13,641 bases of DNA from JAJZJT01 sp049964655 (GTDB taxonomy: Bacteria > Actinomycetota > Acidimicrobiia > Acidimicrobiales > RAAP-2): the NCBI GenBank assembly GCA_049964655.1, contig JBMFXC010000070.1, positions 1 to 13,641 of the forward strand, read 5' to 3'. This document shows positions 1 through 6,810 of this stretch, piece after piece (position 1 is the stretch's first letter; the number at the start of each line of letters is the position of its first letter). The notes beneath the pieces were generated by a model. It made no database searches. It was not told the DNA's origin and worked only from the letters and a program-made list of their open reading frames with translations. A program made the translations under genes and the position numbers.

Positions 1-27
1 TGAGGGACAGGCCACCTGAGGGACAGG
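1..27. repeat. Two copies of a 16-bp direct repeat upstream of pheS
   Basis: TGAGGGACAGG occurs at 1-11 and again at 17-27, a period of 16 bp with CCACC between the copies. The first copy lies at the window edge, so the array may continue to the left. The TGA at position 1 could be the stop codon of a preceding gene, but this cannot be tested here. Confidence 0.6.
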
Positions 28-114
28 GGCCGACCCGGCGTGACGGGGACCGGCCGCCGTCCGTTCTACGATGCGGGCCATGGCTCGGGACTCCAGGCGC
101 GTCACGGCGCGCAT

Positions 115-1188
115 GTGGCGACGGTGACCACCTCGATCGACGTCGACGCGCTCGTCGCCGAGGGGTCGGCCGCGCTCACCAAGGCGGCGACGGCCGACGA
201 GGTGCGCCAGGTGGTGACGGCAACGCTCGGGAAGCGGTCGCCGCTTGTCACCGCCCACCGCTCCCTTGGTGGGCTCGACGCCGACCAGCGGCGCGCGCTC
301 GGTCGGAGGCTCGAGGAGGCGAAACAGACGCTCGAAGCCCTGGCCGACGAACGCAGGCGGGTGCTGGAGGCCGCTGAGCTCGAGGCGGTCCTGCTGGCCG
401 AGCGTCTCGACCTGGGCGAGGAGCTCCCCGACCGGGCCCGCGCGCCGCTCTCGCGAGGCTCGCTCCACCTGGTGACGACGACCCGTGACGCGCTCGAGGA
501 CACCTTCGTCGGCATGGGGTTCGAGGTCGTCGAAGGGCCCGAAGTCGAGACCGACTGGTACAACTTCGGCGCGCTCAACATTCCTCCCGCCCACCCGGCT
601 CGAGGCATGTGGGACACCTTCTACCTCGCCGTCGGGGAGCCGGAGACCGTCCTGCTGCGCACCCATACGTCCCCGGTGCAGGTCCGGCTGATGGAAGCGG
701 CGGTGGCGGCGGGCATGGCCCCCATCCACGCCGTCATGCCGGGACGGTGCTATCGACGCGACACGCCCGACGCCCGGCATCTCCCCGTCTTCCACCAGGT
801 CGAAGGGCTCGTGGTCGACGAGGGGATCACGTTCGCCGACCTGGCTGGCACGATCGAGACGTTCACGACGGCCTACTTCGGAGCGGACATCCACTCGCGC
901 TTACGTCCGGCGTACTTCCCGTTCACCGAACCGTCGGCCGAGTTCGAGGTCACCTGCACCATCTGCCGAGGCAGCGGGTGCCGGACGTGCTCGGGGACGG
1001 GGTGGATCGAGCTGGGCGGGTGCGGCATGGTGGACCCGGCCGTCTTCGAGGCGGTGGGCATCGACGGCGAGACGTGGACGGGCTTCGCCTTCGGCTTCGG
1101 GATCGACCGGTGTGCGCAGATGCGTCACCAGATTGCCGACATGCGCGCCCTGGTGGAGAACGACATCCGCTTCCTGCGGCAGTTCTGA
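115..1188 (+). CDS. pheS: Phenylalanine--tRNA ligase alpha subunit
   Basis: Catalytic subunit of the cytoplasmic (alpha-beta)2 phenylalanyl-tRNA synthetase, which charges tRNA-Phe using ATP. The 357 residues match the usual bacterial length. An N-terminal coiled-coil arm (about residues 15-100) is followed by a class II aminoacyl-tRNA synthetase core: WDTFY near 166, motif 2 FHQVEG at 226-231, FPFTEPSAEFEV around 268-279, and motif 3 GFAFGFGIDR at 323-332. Cysteines 281, 284, 289 and 292 form CxxCxGxGCxxC, a zinc-knuckle-like insertion just before the GCGMV strand. Such an insertion is found in some bacterial PheS but absent from E. coli. The frame is open from a GTG at 40. GTG at 115 was chosen because it gives the family length; GTG at 124 is also possible. 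No clear Shine-Dalgarno precedes either. TACGAT at 67-72 could be a -10 element but has no good -35. pheT follows after 37 nt. Confidence 0.95.
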   Translation: MATVTTSIDVDALVAEGSAALTKAATADEVRQVVTATLGKRSPLVTAHRSLGGLDADQRRALGRRLEEAKQTLEALADERRRVLEAAELEAVLLAERLDLGEELPDRARAPLSRGSLHLVTTTRDALEDTFVGMGFEVVEGPEVETDWYNFGALNIPPAHPARGMWDTFYLAVGEPETVLLRTHTSPVQVRLMEAAVAAGMAPIHAVMPGRCYRRDTPDARHLPVFHQVEGLVVDEGITFADLAGTIETFTTAYFGADIHSRLRPAYFPFTEPSAEFEVTCTICRGSGCRTCSGTGWIELGGCGMVDPAVFEAVGIDGETWTGFAFGFGIDRCAQMRHQIADMRALVENDIRFLRQF

Positions 1189-1210
1189 GCCACGGACAGG
1201 ATCGAGACGG

Positions 1211-1220
1211 AGAGAGAGGA
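1211..1220 (+). promoter_or_regulatory. Ribosome binding site of pheT
   Basis: The purine run AGAGAGAGGA ends 5 nt before the GTG at 1226. It decides the pheT start against upstream in-frame starts that lie inside pheS. The following residues VRVPLSWLREY match the usual PheT N-terminus. Confidence 0.65.
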
Positions 1221-1225
1221 CGGGC

Positions 1226-3712
1226 GTGCGAGTACCGCTGTCGTGGCTGAGGGAGTACGCGCCCGTCGGCGACGACGTCGACCGGCTGTCGGAGACGCTC
1301 GACGACCTCGGGCTCGTCGTCGAGGGGATCGAACGGATCGGTGAAGGCCTCGGCGACGTCGTCGTCGCTGAGGTGAGAGAGATCGCTCCGATCGAGGGGG
1401 CCGACCGGGTTCGACGAGTGGTGGTCGACGACGGTCACGGGCCGGTGGACGTCGTCTGTGGGGCGTGGAACTTCGCGGTCGGCGACCGGGTCCCCCTGGC
1501 TCCGGTGGGGAGCGTGCTGCCGGGAGGGTTCGCCATCGGTCGGCGCAAGCTGCGGGGCGTGGAGTCCAATGGCATGCTCTGCTCGAGCCGCGAGCTCGCC
1601 CTCGGCGAGGACCACCAAGGGATCCTGGTGCTCGGAGCAGACGGCGCCGACGAGCGTCCGCTCCCGGGCACCCCGCTGCTCACTGCCCTGGGGCTCGAGC
1701 CCGACGTCGTCTTCGACGTCGCGGTGGAGGCCAATCGCCCCGACGCGTTGTGCGTGACCGGGGTAGCGCGGGACCTGGCCGCCCGGCTGCGCGTCCCGTT
1801 CGCCCTGCCCGAGCCACCGGCGCTGCCGTCGGTGACAGACCGGGCTGCCGACGGGCTCGTGGCTGTCGAGTGCCCCGACCTCTGCCCGCGCTTCACGGCC
1901 CGCCTGCTGTCGGGCGTGGTCGTCGGCCCGTCGCCGCGGTGGTTGGCTCGGCGGCTCGAGCGGGCCGGGATGCGCCCGATCAACAACGTGGTCGACGCGT
2001 CGAACTACGTGATGCTCGAGCTCGGGCAGCCCACCCATCCTTACGACCGGGATCGACTGGTCGGCGGACGGCTGGTCGTCCGACGCGCTCGGGTGGGCGA
2101 GCGGATCACCACGCTCGACGGTGTCGAGCGGGTGCTCGGGCAGGCCGGCCCCGGGCTCGGTGACACCGGGGAAGACTGCGTGATCTGCGACGGCTCGGGA
2201 GCGCCAGTGGCCCTTGGGGGGATCATGGGCGGAGCGTCCTCGGAGATCGGCCCCGACACCCACACCGTGCTGCTCGAGGCCGCCTACTTTGCTCCGCTCG
2301 CGGTGGCACGGACTTCCAAGCGGCTCGGCCTACGGACCGAGGCGTCGGTCCGCTTCGAACGAGGGTGTGACCCCGAGGGCATCGACCGGGCGGTGGCGCG
2401 GCTGTGTGAGGTGTTGTCCCTGAGCGCTGGGCCCCACTTCGCCGTGGAGCCGGTCGCTGTCGACGTCCGTGGTGACGTGCCGGAGCCGCAGCGGCTCCGG
2501 GTCCGGACCGGCCGCGTCAACGCCCTGCTCGGCACCGAGCTCGGCGCCGACGACGTGAGCGATGCGCTCGTTCCGCTCGGCATGGCCGTCGAACGAGCCG
2601 AGGACGACGTGCTCGAGGTCACTGTCCCGACCTTCCGGCCCGACATCCGGCCGGCCCCCCACGGCGAGGCTGACATCGCCGAGGAGGTGGCCCGGACGTC
2701 CGGCTACGCCCGCCTTCCCCGGACGCGCCCGGCGTGGCCCCAGCCCGGGCGGCTGACTCGTCGCCAACGCGAGCGGCGGCGGTTGCGCGAGGTCGCCGTG
2801 GGGCTGGGGGCGTTCGAAGTGTGGACCTCGGCGTTCGAGACGGCGGCGGAGCAGGCGCTGGGGCGCGCCGGTGTCGATGCTGTCGAGGTGACCAACCCGC
2901 TGGTCGCAGCCGAGGACCGGTTGCGCACGTCGCTCGTGCCAGGCCTGGTCGGGGCGCTCCGCTACAACGAGGAGCGGCGGTCGAGCGGGCTTCGCCTGTT
3001 CGAAGTGGGGTCGGTGTTCGCCGCCGGGAGCGTCGACGACCCCGGAGGCGTGCCGGTTCACACGGTCGAGCGTTTTGCGGTGGCCCTCGCTGGTCCGGGG
3101 GACGACGCCTGGTCGGCTGTGGCGGCTTGGCGTCTCACCGCTCGTGCCCTCCGGGTCTCCGACTGGTCGCTCCGCCACGGTGTCCCTGACAGCCCGGCTC
3201 CCGCGCCGCTCCACCCGTTCCGGTCGGGGGTCCTGAGCTGTCGGTCTCCGGAGGGCGCCTCCGTCGAGGTGGGCGTGGTCGGGGAGCTCCATCCCGAGGT
3301 GACTGGCTCGCTCGGGCTGCGCGACGGAGCGGGTCGGGCGGTGCGCGTGGGCTGGCTCGACCTCGACCTCGACGTCCTGTTGGACCCGGCAGCAGTGGCT
3401 CGCCGTCCGGAACAGGCCGCGGCGGTGAGCCGGTTCCCGTCCTCCGACGTCGACCTCGCCTTCGTGGTCGACGAGCAGGTCCCGGCAGCGGCGGTGCGGG
3501 CGACCCTGCTCGAGGCGGGTGGAGGAGATGCCGAGTCGGTGACGTTGTTCGACGTCTACCGTGGGCCGTCGGTCCCCGACGGCACTCGCAGCCTCGCCTT
3601 CCGAGTCCGGCTCTGCTCGCAGGACCACACGCTGACCGATGCGGAGCTGGCCGAACGTCGGGCCGCTATGGTCGCCGCCGTCGAGACCGACCACGGCGGG
3701 TCGCTCCGCTGA
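1226..3712 (+). CDS. pheT: Phenylalanine--tRNA ligase beta subunit
   Basis: Large subunit (828 aa, normal length) of phenylalanyl-tRNA synthetase. It binds tRNA-Phe and hydrolyses mischarged Tyr-tRNA-Phe. Domains in order: an N-terminal B1 region beginning VPLSWLREY; an EMAP/OB-type tRNA-binding domain at about 40-150 (including GVESNGMLCSSREL near 111-124); the B3/B4 editing domain at about 215-390 with RPINNVVDASNYVMLELGQP at 250-269; a B5 domain at about 415-500 (PTFRPDI and EADIAEEVARTSGY); a catalytic-like core at about 510-730; and a C-terminal ferredoxin-fold anticodon-binding domain at about 735-828 (SRFPSSDVDLAFVVDE, ending in HTLTDAEL). Around 473-480 there are a few more residues (RPAPHG) than the usual FRxDIxxExDLIEE spacing. 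It is probably co-transcribed with pheS. It ends only 16 nt from the stop of the convergent gene on the other strand. Confidence 0.96.
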   Translation: MRVPLSWLREYAPVGDDVDRLSETLDDLGLVVEGIERIGEGLGDVVVAEVREIAPIEGADRVRRVVVDDGHGPVDVVCGAWNFAVGDRVPLAPVGSVLPGGFAIGRRKLRGVESNGMLCSSRELALGEDHQGILVLGADGADERPLPGTPLLTALGLEPDVVFDVAVEANRPDALCVTGVARDLAARLRVPFALPEPPALPSVTDRAADGLVAVECPDLCPRFTARLLSGVVVGPSPRWLARRLERAGMRPINNVVDASNYVMLELGQPTHPYDRDRLVGGRLVVRRARVGERITTLDGVERVLGQAGPGLGDTGEDCVICDGSGAPVALGGIMGGASSEIGPDTHTVLLEAAYFAPLAVARTSKRLGLRTEASVRFERGCDPEGIDRAVARLCEVLSLSAGPHFAVEPVAVDVRGDVPEPQRLRVRTGRVNALLGTELGADDVSDALVPLGMAVERAEDDVLEVTVPTFRPDIRPAPHGEADIAEEVARTSGYARLPRTRPAWPQPGRLTRRQRERRRLREVAVGLGAFEVWTSAFETAAEQALGRAGVDAVEVTNPLVAAEDRLRTSLVPGLVGALRYNEERRSSGLRLFEVGSVFAAGSVDDPGGVPVHTVERFAVALAGPGDDAWSAVAAWRLTARALRVSDWSLRHGVPDSPAPAPLHPFRSGVLSCRSPEGASVEVGVVGELHPEVTGSLGLRDGAGRAVRVGWLDLDLDVLLDPAAVARRPEQAAAVSRFPSSDVDLAFVVDEQVPAAAVRATLLEAGGGDAESVTLFDVYRGPSVPDGTRSLAFRVRLCSQDHTLTDAELAERRAAMVAAVETDHGGSLR

Positions 3713-3728
3713 CGAGCTGGCGGGTTGG

Positions 3729-4144
3729 TCACGACCCCGCCTCGGCGTCGAGCTGTTCGAGCGCGGCGGCACCCGTCGGTCCCAGCCAGGGGATCACCCC
3801 GTAGCGCTGCTCAGGATCGAGGGCGTCGAAGAACGCAGCGGACGTCCCGACCGGGTCGTCGCACGCTTCGAGGAGCGCCTCGATGGCATGTGCGGACCGG
3901 GCCAGCACGTCGGCGTGCCGCTCCGCTGCCGGCAGGTGCGTGACCACGAGATCGGCGAGGGCTCCGAGGAGGACGGCGGTCCCGACGGGCCCGTCGGCGG
4001 CCACGGTGAGCTCGGTCACGGCGTCGAGCAGTTCGGGAACCACGGCGACGATGTTCGTGCCGGCGCCGTCGACGCCGTCGGGGCCCGGTTCGGCGTACTG
4101 GCCGGGTGGCTCGGTGGCTCCGCGTCCGGGTGGCTCGGCGGCTC
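3729..4144 (-). CDS. Hypothetical protein, C-terminal part, interrupted by assembly gap
   Basis: Minus-strand gene whose stop is at 3729-3731. About 137 C-terminal residues are visible before the N run cuts it. Coding is supported by very consistent G/C third positions and by a sequence that reads as amphipathic helices (PELLDAVTELTVAAD, TAVLLGALADLVVTHLP, AEALLEACDD-like stretches) ending in LEQLDAEAGS. The part nearest the gap is a low-complexity Pro/Glu/Gly segment built from an 8-residue repeat (AAEPPGRG, ATEPPGQY) encoded by the 24-bp DNA repeat. No family was recognised and no function is proposed. The N-terminus is either in the gap or to its right, but no convincing continuation is visible at 4245 and beyond. 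It is convergent with pheT. In M. tuberculosis the same slot holds an unrelated-looking PE_PGRS gene. Confidence 0.6.
4102..4144. repeat. 24-bp tandem repeat running into the assembly gap
   Basis: CCGGGTGGCTCGGTGGCTC at 4102-4120 is followed by CGCGT and then a second copy at 4126-4144 with one mismatch (18 of 19). The period is 24 bp, equal to 8 codons in the minus-strand reading frame. The second copy ends exactly at the first N, so further copies probably lie in the gap and may have caused it. Confidence 0.8.
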
Positions 4145-4244
4145 NNNNNNNNNNNNNNNNNNNNNNNNNNNNNNNNNNNNNNNNNNNNNNNNNNNNNNNN
4201 NNNNNNNNNNNNNNNNNNNNNNNNNNNNNNNNNNNNNNNNNNNN
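4145..4244. other. Assembly gap (100 N)
   Basis: Exactly 100 unresolved bases, the conventional placeholder for a gap of unknown length. Reading frames that appear open across it are not evidence of coding. The left flank is a tandem repeat, which fits a collapse or break in assembly. Confidence 0.95.
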
Positions 4245-4484
4245 GTCGCTCGCTGGTGCACGGGTGCTCCGTTGTCGTCGGAGGGGTTGGCCGGCGCACA
4301 CCATCCCGAGAGCGGGGCCGAGACAGGTGTGGCGACCGCCCCGGACCGTACCGAGGTCGATCCGGTTGGTCAAGGTCCGCGCCGGGACGCTCGGGACGCC
4401 GGGGCGCTCGGGACGCCGGGGCGCTCGGGGCACACCGGTCGACGCCGGCGAAAGCGCAGGGAGGCAGGAGGAGGCGGGTCGGGC
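4245..4484. other. Region between the gap and the arg promoter with no recognised gene
   Basis: About 240 nt in which no frame on either strand reads as a convincing protein. It could hold the start and upstream region of the minus-strand gene or remain non-coding. It contains the 17-bp tandem repeat at 4390-4429 and ends in a purine-rich stretch (about 4454-4480) before the arg promoter. Confidence 0.5.
4390..4429. repeat. 17-bp tandem repeat upstream of the arg operon
   Basis: CTCGGGACGCCGGGGCG occurs at 4390-4406 and identically at 4407-4423, and a third partial copy (CTCGGG) begins at 4424. A partial copy (GGGACGC) precedes the array at 4384. The period is not a multiple of three, which argues against this stretch being translated. 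Confidence 0.85.
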
Positions 4485-4520
4485 TTGCATAAACATACGT
4501 AGTCGTGCATATACTCGGCC
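4485..4520 (+). promoter_or_regulatory. arg operon promoter with ARG-box-like operator
   Basis: TGCATA occurs at 4486-4491 and 4506-4511, a 20-bp offset (about two helical turns), as expected for tandem ArgR half-sites. TTGCATAA at 4485-4492 matches the left half of the mycobacterial ARG box as I recall it. TATACT at 4510-4515 is a good -10 element, and TTGCAT at 4485-4490 is a weak -35 at a long 19-bp spacing. The -10 ends 5 nt before the argC ATG, so the transcript should start at or next to that ATG without a leader. Both half-sites overlap the promoter, so bound ArgR would block RNA polymerase. The AT-rich sequence stands out from its GC-rich surroundings. Confidence 0.75.
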
Positions 4521-5594
4521 ATGGCCCACGCCCGGTCCCGCCCCGCAGCCGCCCGAACGGTGGCGGTGCTCGGCGCCTCGGGCTATGCGGGATCGGAGCT
4601 GCTCCGGCTGTGTGCAACGCATCCGGACTTCGACGTGGTGGTGGCGACCGGCGAGCGCAGCGCCGGCCTGCCGGTGGCCCGCCACACGCCCTCGCTGGCC
4701 GCCGCCTATCCGGACCTGGTGCTCGAGGACCACGAGCCGTCGTCGATCGCCGAGCGGGTGGACGGGGTCGACGTGCTGTTCTGCGCGCTGCCCCATGGGC
4801 AGTCGCAACGGATCCTTCCCGCGCTGGTCGACCGGGTGGGTGTCGTGGTCGACCTCGCCGCCGACTTCCGCCTACGGGAGCCGGCGGACTATGCCCGCTG
4901 GTACGGCGAGGAGCACGCCTGTCCCGAGCTGCTCGACCGGTTCGCCTACGGGCTCCCTGAGCTGTTCCGTTCGGACTTGGTGGGAGCCCGGCTCGTGGCA
5001 GCTCCTGGCTGCTACCCGACGGCCGCCTCGCTGGCACTGGCACCCCTGGTGCGTGCCGGGCTGGTCGGTCCGGCCGGCGTGCCCGTGGTCGTCGACGCGG
5101 CGAGCGGCGTCTCGGGGGCGGGACGGGGAGCCAAGGACGACTTGCACTTCGCCGAGGTGGACGAAGACTTTCGGGCCTACGGGCTCCTCGGGCACCGCCA
5201 CACCGCCGAGATGGAGCAGACGCTCGGCACGCCCGTGCTCTTCACCCCGCACCTGGCCCCGATGGTGCGGGGCATCTTGGTCACCGCGTACGCTCGCCCG
5301 GTCGCCGAGGAGCCACGGCTCACGTCGGCCGAGCTCACTGACGTGCTGCGCGCCCACTACCGAGACGAGCCGTTCGTCGTCGTCGGCGACGACCCGCCGT
5401 CGACCAAGTCGACCGCCGGGACGAACCTGGTTCGGCTCGCCGCCCGTGCCGACCCGCGCACCGGTTGGCTCCTCGTGCTGGCCGCCATCGACAACTTGGT
5501 GAAGGGGGCGGCGGGGCAGGCCATCCAGTGCGCCAACCTGGTGACCGGCCTGCCTGAGGCCACCGGCCTGCCGCTGGCGGGGTTCTACCCGTGA
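4521..5594 (+). CDS. argC: N-acetyl-gamma-glutamyl-phosphate reductase
   Basis: Reduces N-acetylglutamyl 5-phosphate to the semialdehyde with NADPH, the third step of arginine synthesis, in the cytoplasm. The 357-residue length is typical. A Rossmann nucleotide-binding motif GASGYAGSELLRL lies at about 18-30. The catalytic cysteine is Cys164 in APGCYPTA, followed by SGVSGAGRGAKDD and the HRHTAEMEQ active-site histidine region. The C-terminal signature DNLVKGAAGQAIQ and the end LAGFYP are intact. The ATG at 4521 is chosen because it follows the -10 element by 5 nt (leaderless start) and gives about 12 residues before the first strand. No Shine-Dalgarno is present. It is the first gene of the arg operon; argJ follows after 46 nt with its own strong ribosome binding site. 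Confidence 0.97.
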   Translation: MAHARSRPAAARTVAVLGASGYAGSELLRLCATHPDFDVVVATGERSAGLPVARHTPSLAAAYPDLVLEDHEPSSIAERVDGVDVLFCALPHGQSQRILPALVDRVGVVVDLAADFRLREPADYARWYGEEHACPELLDRFAYGLPELFRSDLVGARLVAAPGCYPTAASLALAPLVRAGLVGPAGVPVVVDAASGVSGAGRGAKDDLHFAEVDEDFRAYGLLGHRHTAEMEQTLGTPVLFTPHLAPMVRGILVTAYARPVAEEPRLTSAELTDVLRAHYRDEPFVVVGDDPPSTKSTAGTNLVRLAARADPRTGWLLVLAAIDNLVKGAAGQAIQCANLVTGLPEATGLPLAGFYP

Positions 5595-5629
5595 GGTCAG
5601 AGGGGGTGCCCCGAGCTGGGCGCCCTGCC

Positions 5630-5637
5630 GAGGAGGG
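5630..5637 (+). promoter_or_regulatory. Ribosome binding site of argJ
   Basis: GAGGAGGG lies 3 nt before the ATG at 5641 and contains the AGGAGG core at 5631-5636. It is one of the two strong Shine-Dalgarno sequences in the operon. argJ is also the gene with the clearest intergenic gap (46 nt) from its upstream neighbour. Confidence 0.7.
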
Positions 5638-5640
5638 ACC

Positions 5641-6810
5641 ATGAGCATCACCACGCCGCGAGGGTTCGTTGCGGCCGGGGTCGCGGCCGGGGTCAAGGCG
5701 TCGGGTGCGCTCGACCTGGCGTTGGTGGCGACCGAGGACGCGCTACCCGTTCCCACCGCTGCCACCTTCACGACGAATCGGGCCGCGGCGGCACCGGTGG
5801 CGACCAGCCGCGCCCACCTCGAGGCCACCGGCGGCCTCGCTGCTGCCGTGGTCGTCAACAGTGGGAACGCCAATGCCGCCACGGGTCGCCAGGGCCTCGA
5901 CGACGCCGTGCGCATGTGCGCCCGGACCGGGGAGCTGCTCGGGGTGGCACCCGAGCACGTGCTGGTGTGCTCAACCGGCCTGATCGGCATCCCGCTGCCT
6001 ATCACTGCCGTCGACGCGGCCATCCCGGCCCTCGTGGAGGCCCGGGCGGGCTCCGCCGACAGCGGCGTGGCTGCGGCGACGGCCATCCTCACCACGGACT
6101 CGGGGCGCAAGGAGGTGGAGGTCTCCGGTGCCGGCTGGACCGTGGCCGGGATGGCGAAGGGTGCCGGCATGCTTTCCCCCAAGATGGCCACCATGCTGGC
6201 GTTCCTCACCACCGACGCGGCGCTCGACCCACCGGACGCGGCACGGGTCCTGCGTCACGCCGTCGGGCAGTCGTTCAACGTCTTGACCGTGGACGGGTGC
6301 ACCTCGACCAACGACACGGTGGTGCTCATGGCCTCGGGTCGAGCCGGGCCGGCGAACGTCGACGAGGTCACCGAGGCGGTCACGGCAGCCTGCGTGGACC
6401 TGGCCGGCCAGATGGCCGCCGATGCCGAAGGGGCATCCCGAGTTGCCCATGTTCGCGTCCGGGGTGCTCGGTCCGACGGGGAGGCCCAGCGCGCTGCCCG
6501 CAAGGTCGCCGACTCGCTGCTCGTCAAATGCTCGTTGAACGGCGGCGACCCGTACTGGGGCCGGGTGCTGAGCGAGCTGGGTGCCTCGGGAGTGGAGCTC
6601 GACGTGGACCGGGTGTCGATTGCCTACGGAGGAGTCGTCGTCTGCCGTGACGGTATCGAGGCTGCCCACGATGCGGCGGCGGTGGCAGCGCACCTCGCCG
6701 GTGATCTGGTGGAGATCAGCTGCGACCTGGGCCTCGGCGACGGCTCGGGGATGGTGATGACCGTGGACCTCGGGCACGGCTACCTCGACGAGAACCGGAC
6801 GACGTCGTGA
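5641..6810 (+). CDS. argJ: Glutamate N-acetyltransferase / amino-acid N-acetyltransferase (ornithine acetyltransferase)
   Basis: Transfers the acetyl group from N-acetylornithine to glutamate, recycling it; bifunctional members also use acetyl-CoA. No argA is visible here, which fits the bifunctional type, though argA could lie elsewhere. The 389-residue length is normal. The self-cleavage site is KMATMLAFLTTDA with nucleophile Thr184, so the precursor should split into alpha and beta chains before that Thr. The oxyanion-hole segment is STGLIG at 111-116. QSFNVLTVDGCTSTNDT, KCSLNGGDPYWGRVL and DLGLGDGSG are all present. The extreme C-terminus reads GYLDENRTTS where many relatives have YVxINADYTT-like ends, a mild divergence. 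Its TGA overlaps the argB GTG by 4 bases. Confidence 0.96.
   Translation: MSITTPRGFVAAGVAAGVKASGALDLALVATEDALPVPTAATFTTNRAAAAPVATSRAHLEATGGLAAAVVVNSGNANAATGRQGLDDAVRMCARTGELLGVAPEHVLVCSTGLIGIPLPITAVDAAIPALVEARAGSADSGVAAATAILTTDSGRKEVEVSGAGWTVAGMAKGAGMLSPKMATMLAFLTTDAALDPPDAARVLRHAVGQSFNVLTVDGCTSTNDTVVLMASGRAGPANVDEVTEAVTAACVDLAGQMAADAEGASRVAHVRVRGARSDGEAQRAARKVADSLLVKCSLNGGDPYWGRVLSELGASGVELDVDRVSIAYGGVVVCRDGIEAAHDAAAVAAHLAGDLVEISCDLGLGDGSGMVMTVDLGHGYLDENRTTS

Noticed and set aside
67..72. TACGAT as -10 element of a pheS promoter
   Set aside because: It fits TANNNT and would place a start about 35 nt before GTG 115, but no -35 is visible and such hexamers are common. Kept only as a remark.
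40..114. N-terminal extension of PheS from GTG 40
   Set aside because: The extra 25 residues are unlike PheS N-termini and give more than the usual length; the repeat-derived GAGGG upstream is poorly spaced.
950..2263. Long minus-strand open frame antisense to pheS/pheT
   Set aside because: GC-rich codon bias keeps antisense frames open. The translation is low-complexity Arg/Pro/His-rich, and the plus strand has two certain genes here.
3720..3740. GCGGG...CCCGC inverted repeat between pheT and the convergent gene as a bidirectional terminator
   Set aside because: The stem is short with internal mismatches, the loop is nearly absent if extended, there is no T-run, and it overlaps the minus-strand stop codon. 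Too weak to call.
2330..3772. 480-codon minus-strand open frame antisense to pheT
   Set aside because: Same cause: it lies almost wholly inside pheT, has no recognisable domain, and its end overlaps the better supported minus-strand gene in another frame.
3883..5502. Plus-strand open frame crossing the N run into argC
   Set aside because: Openness across 100 N has no meaning, and the part right of the gap is an out-of-frame shadow of argC.
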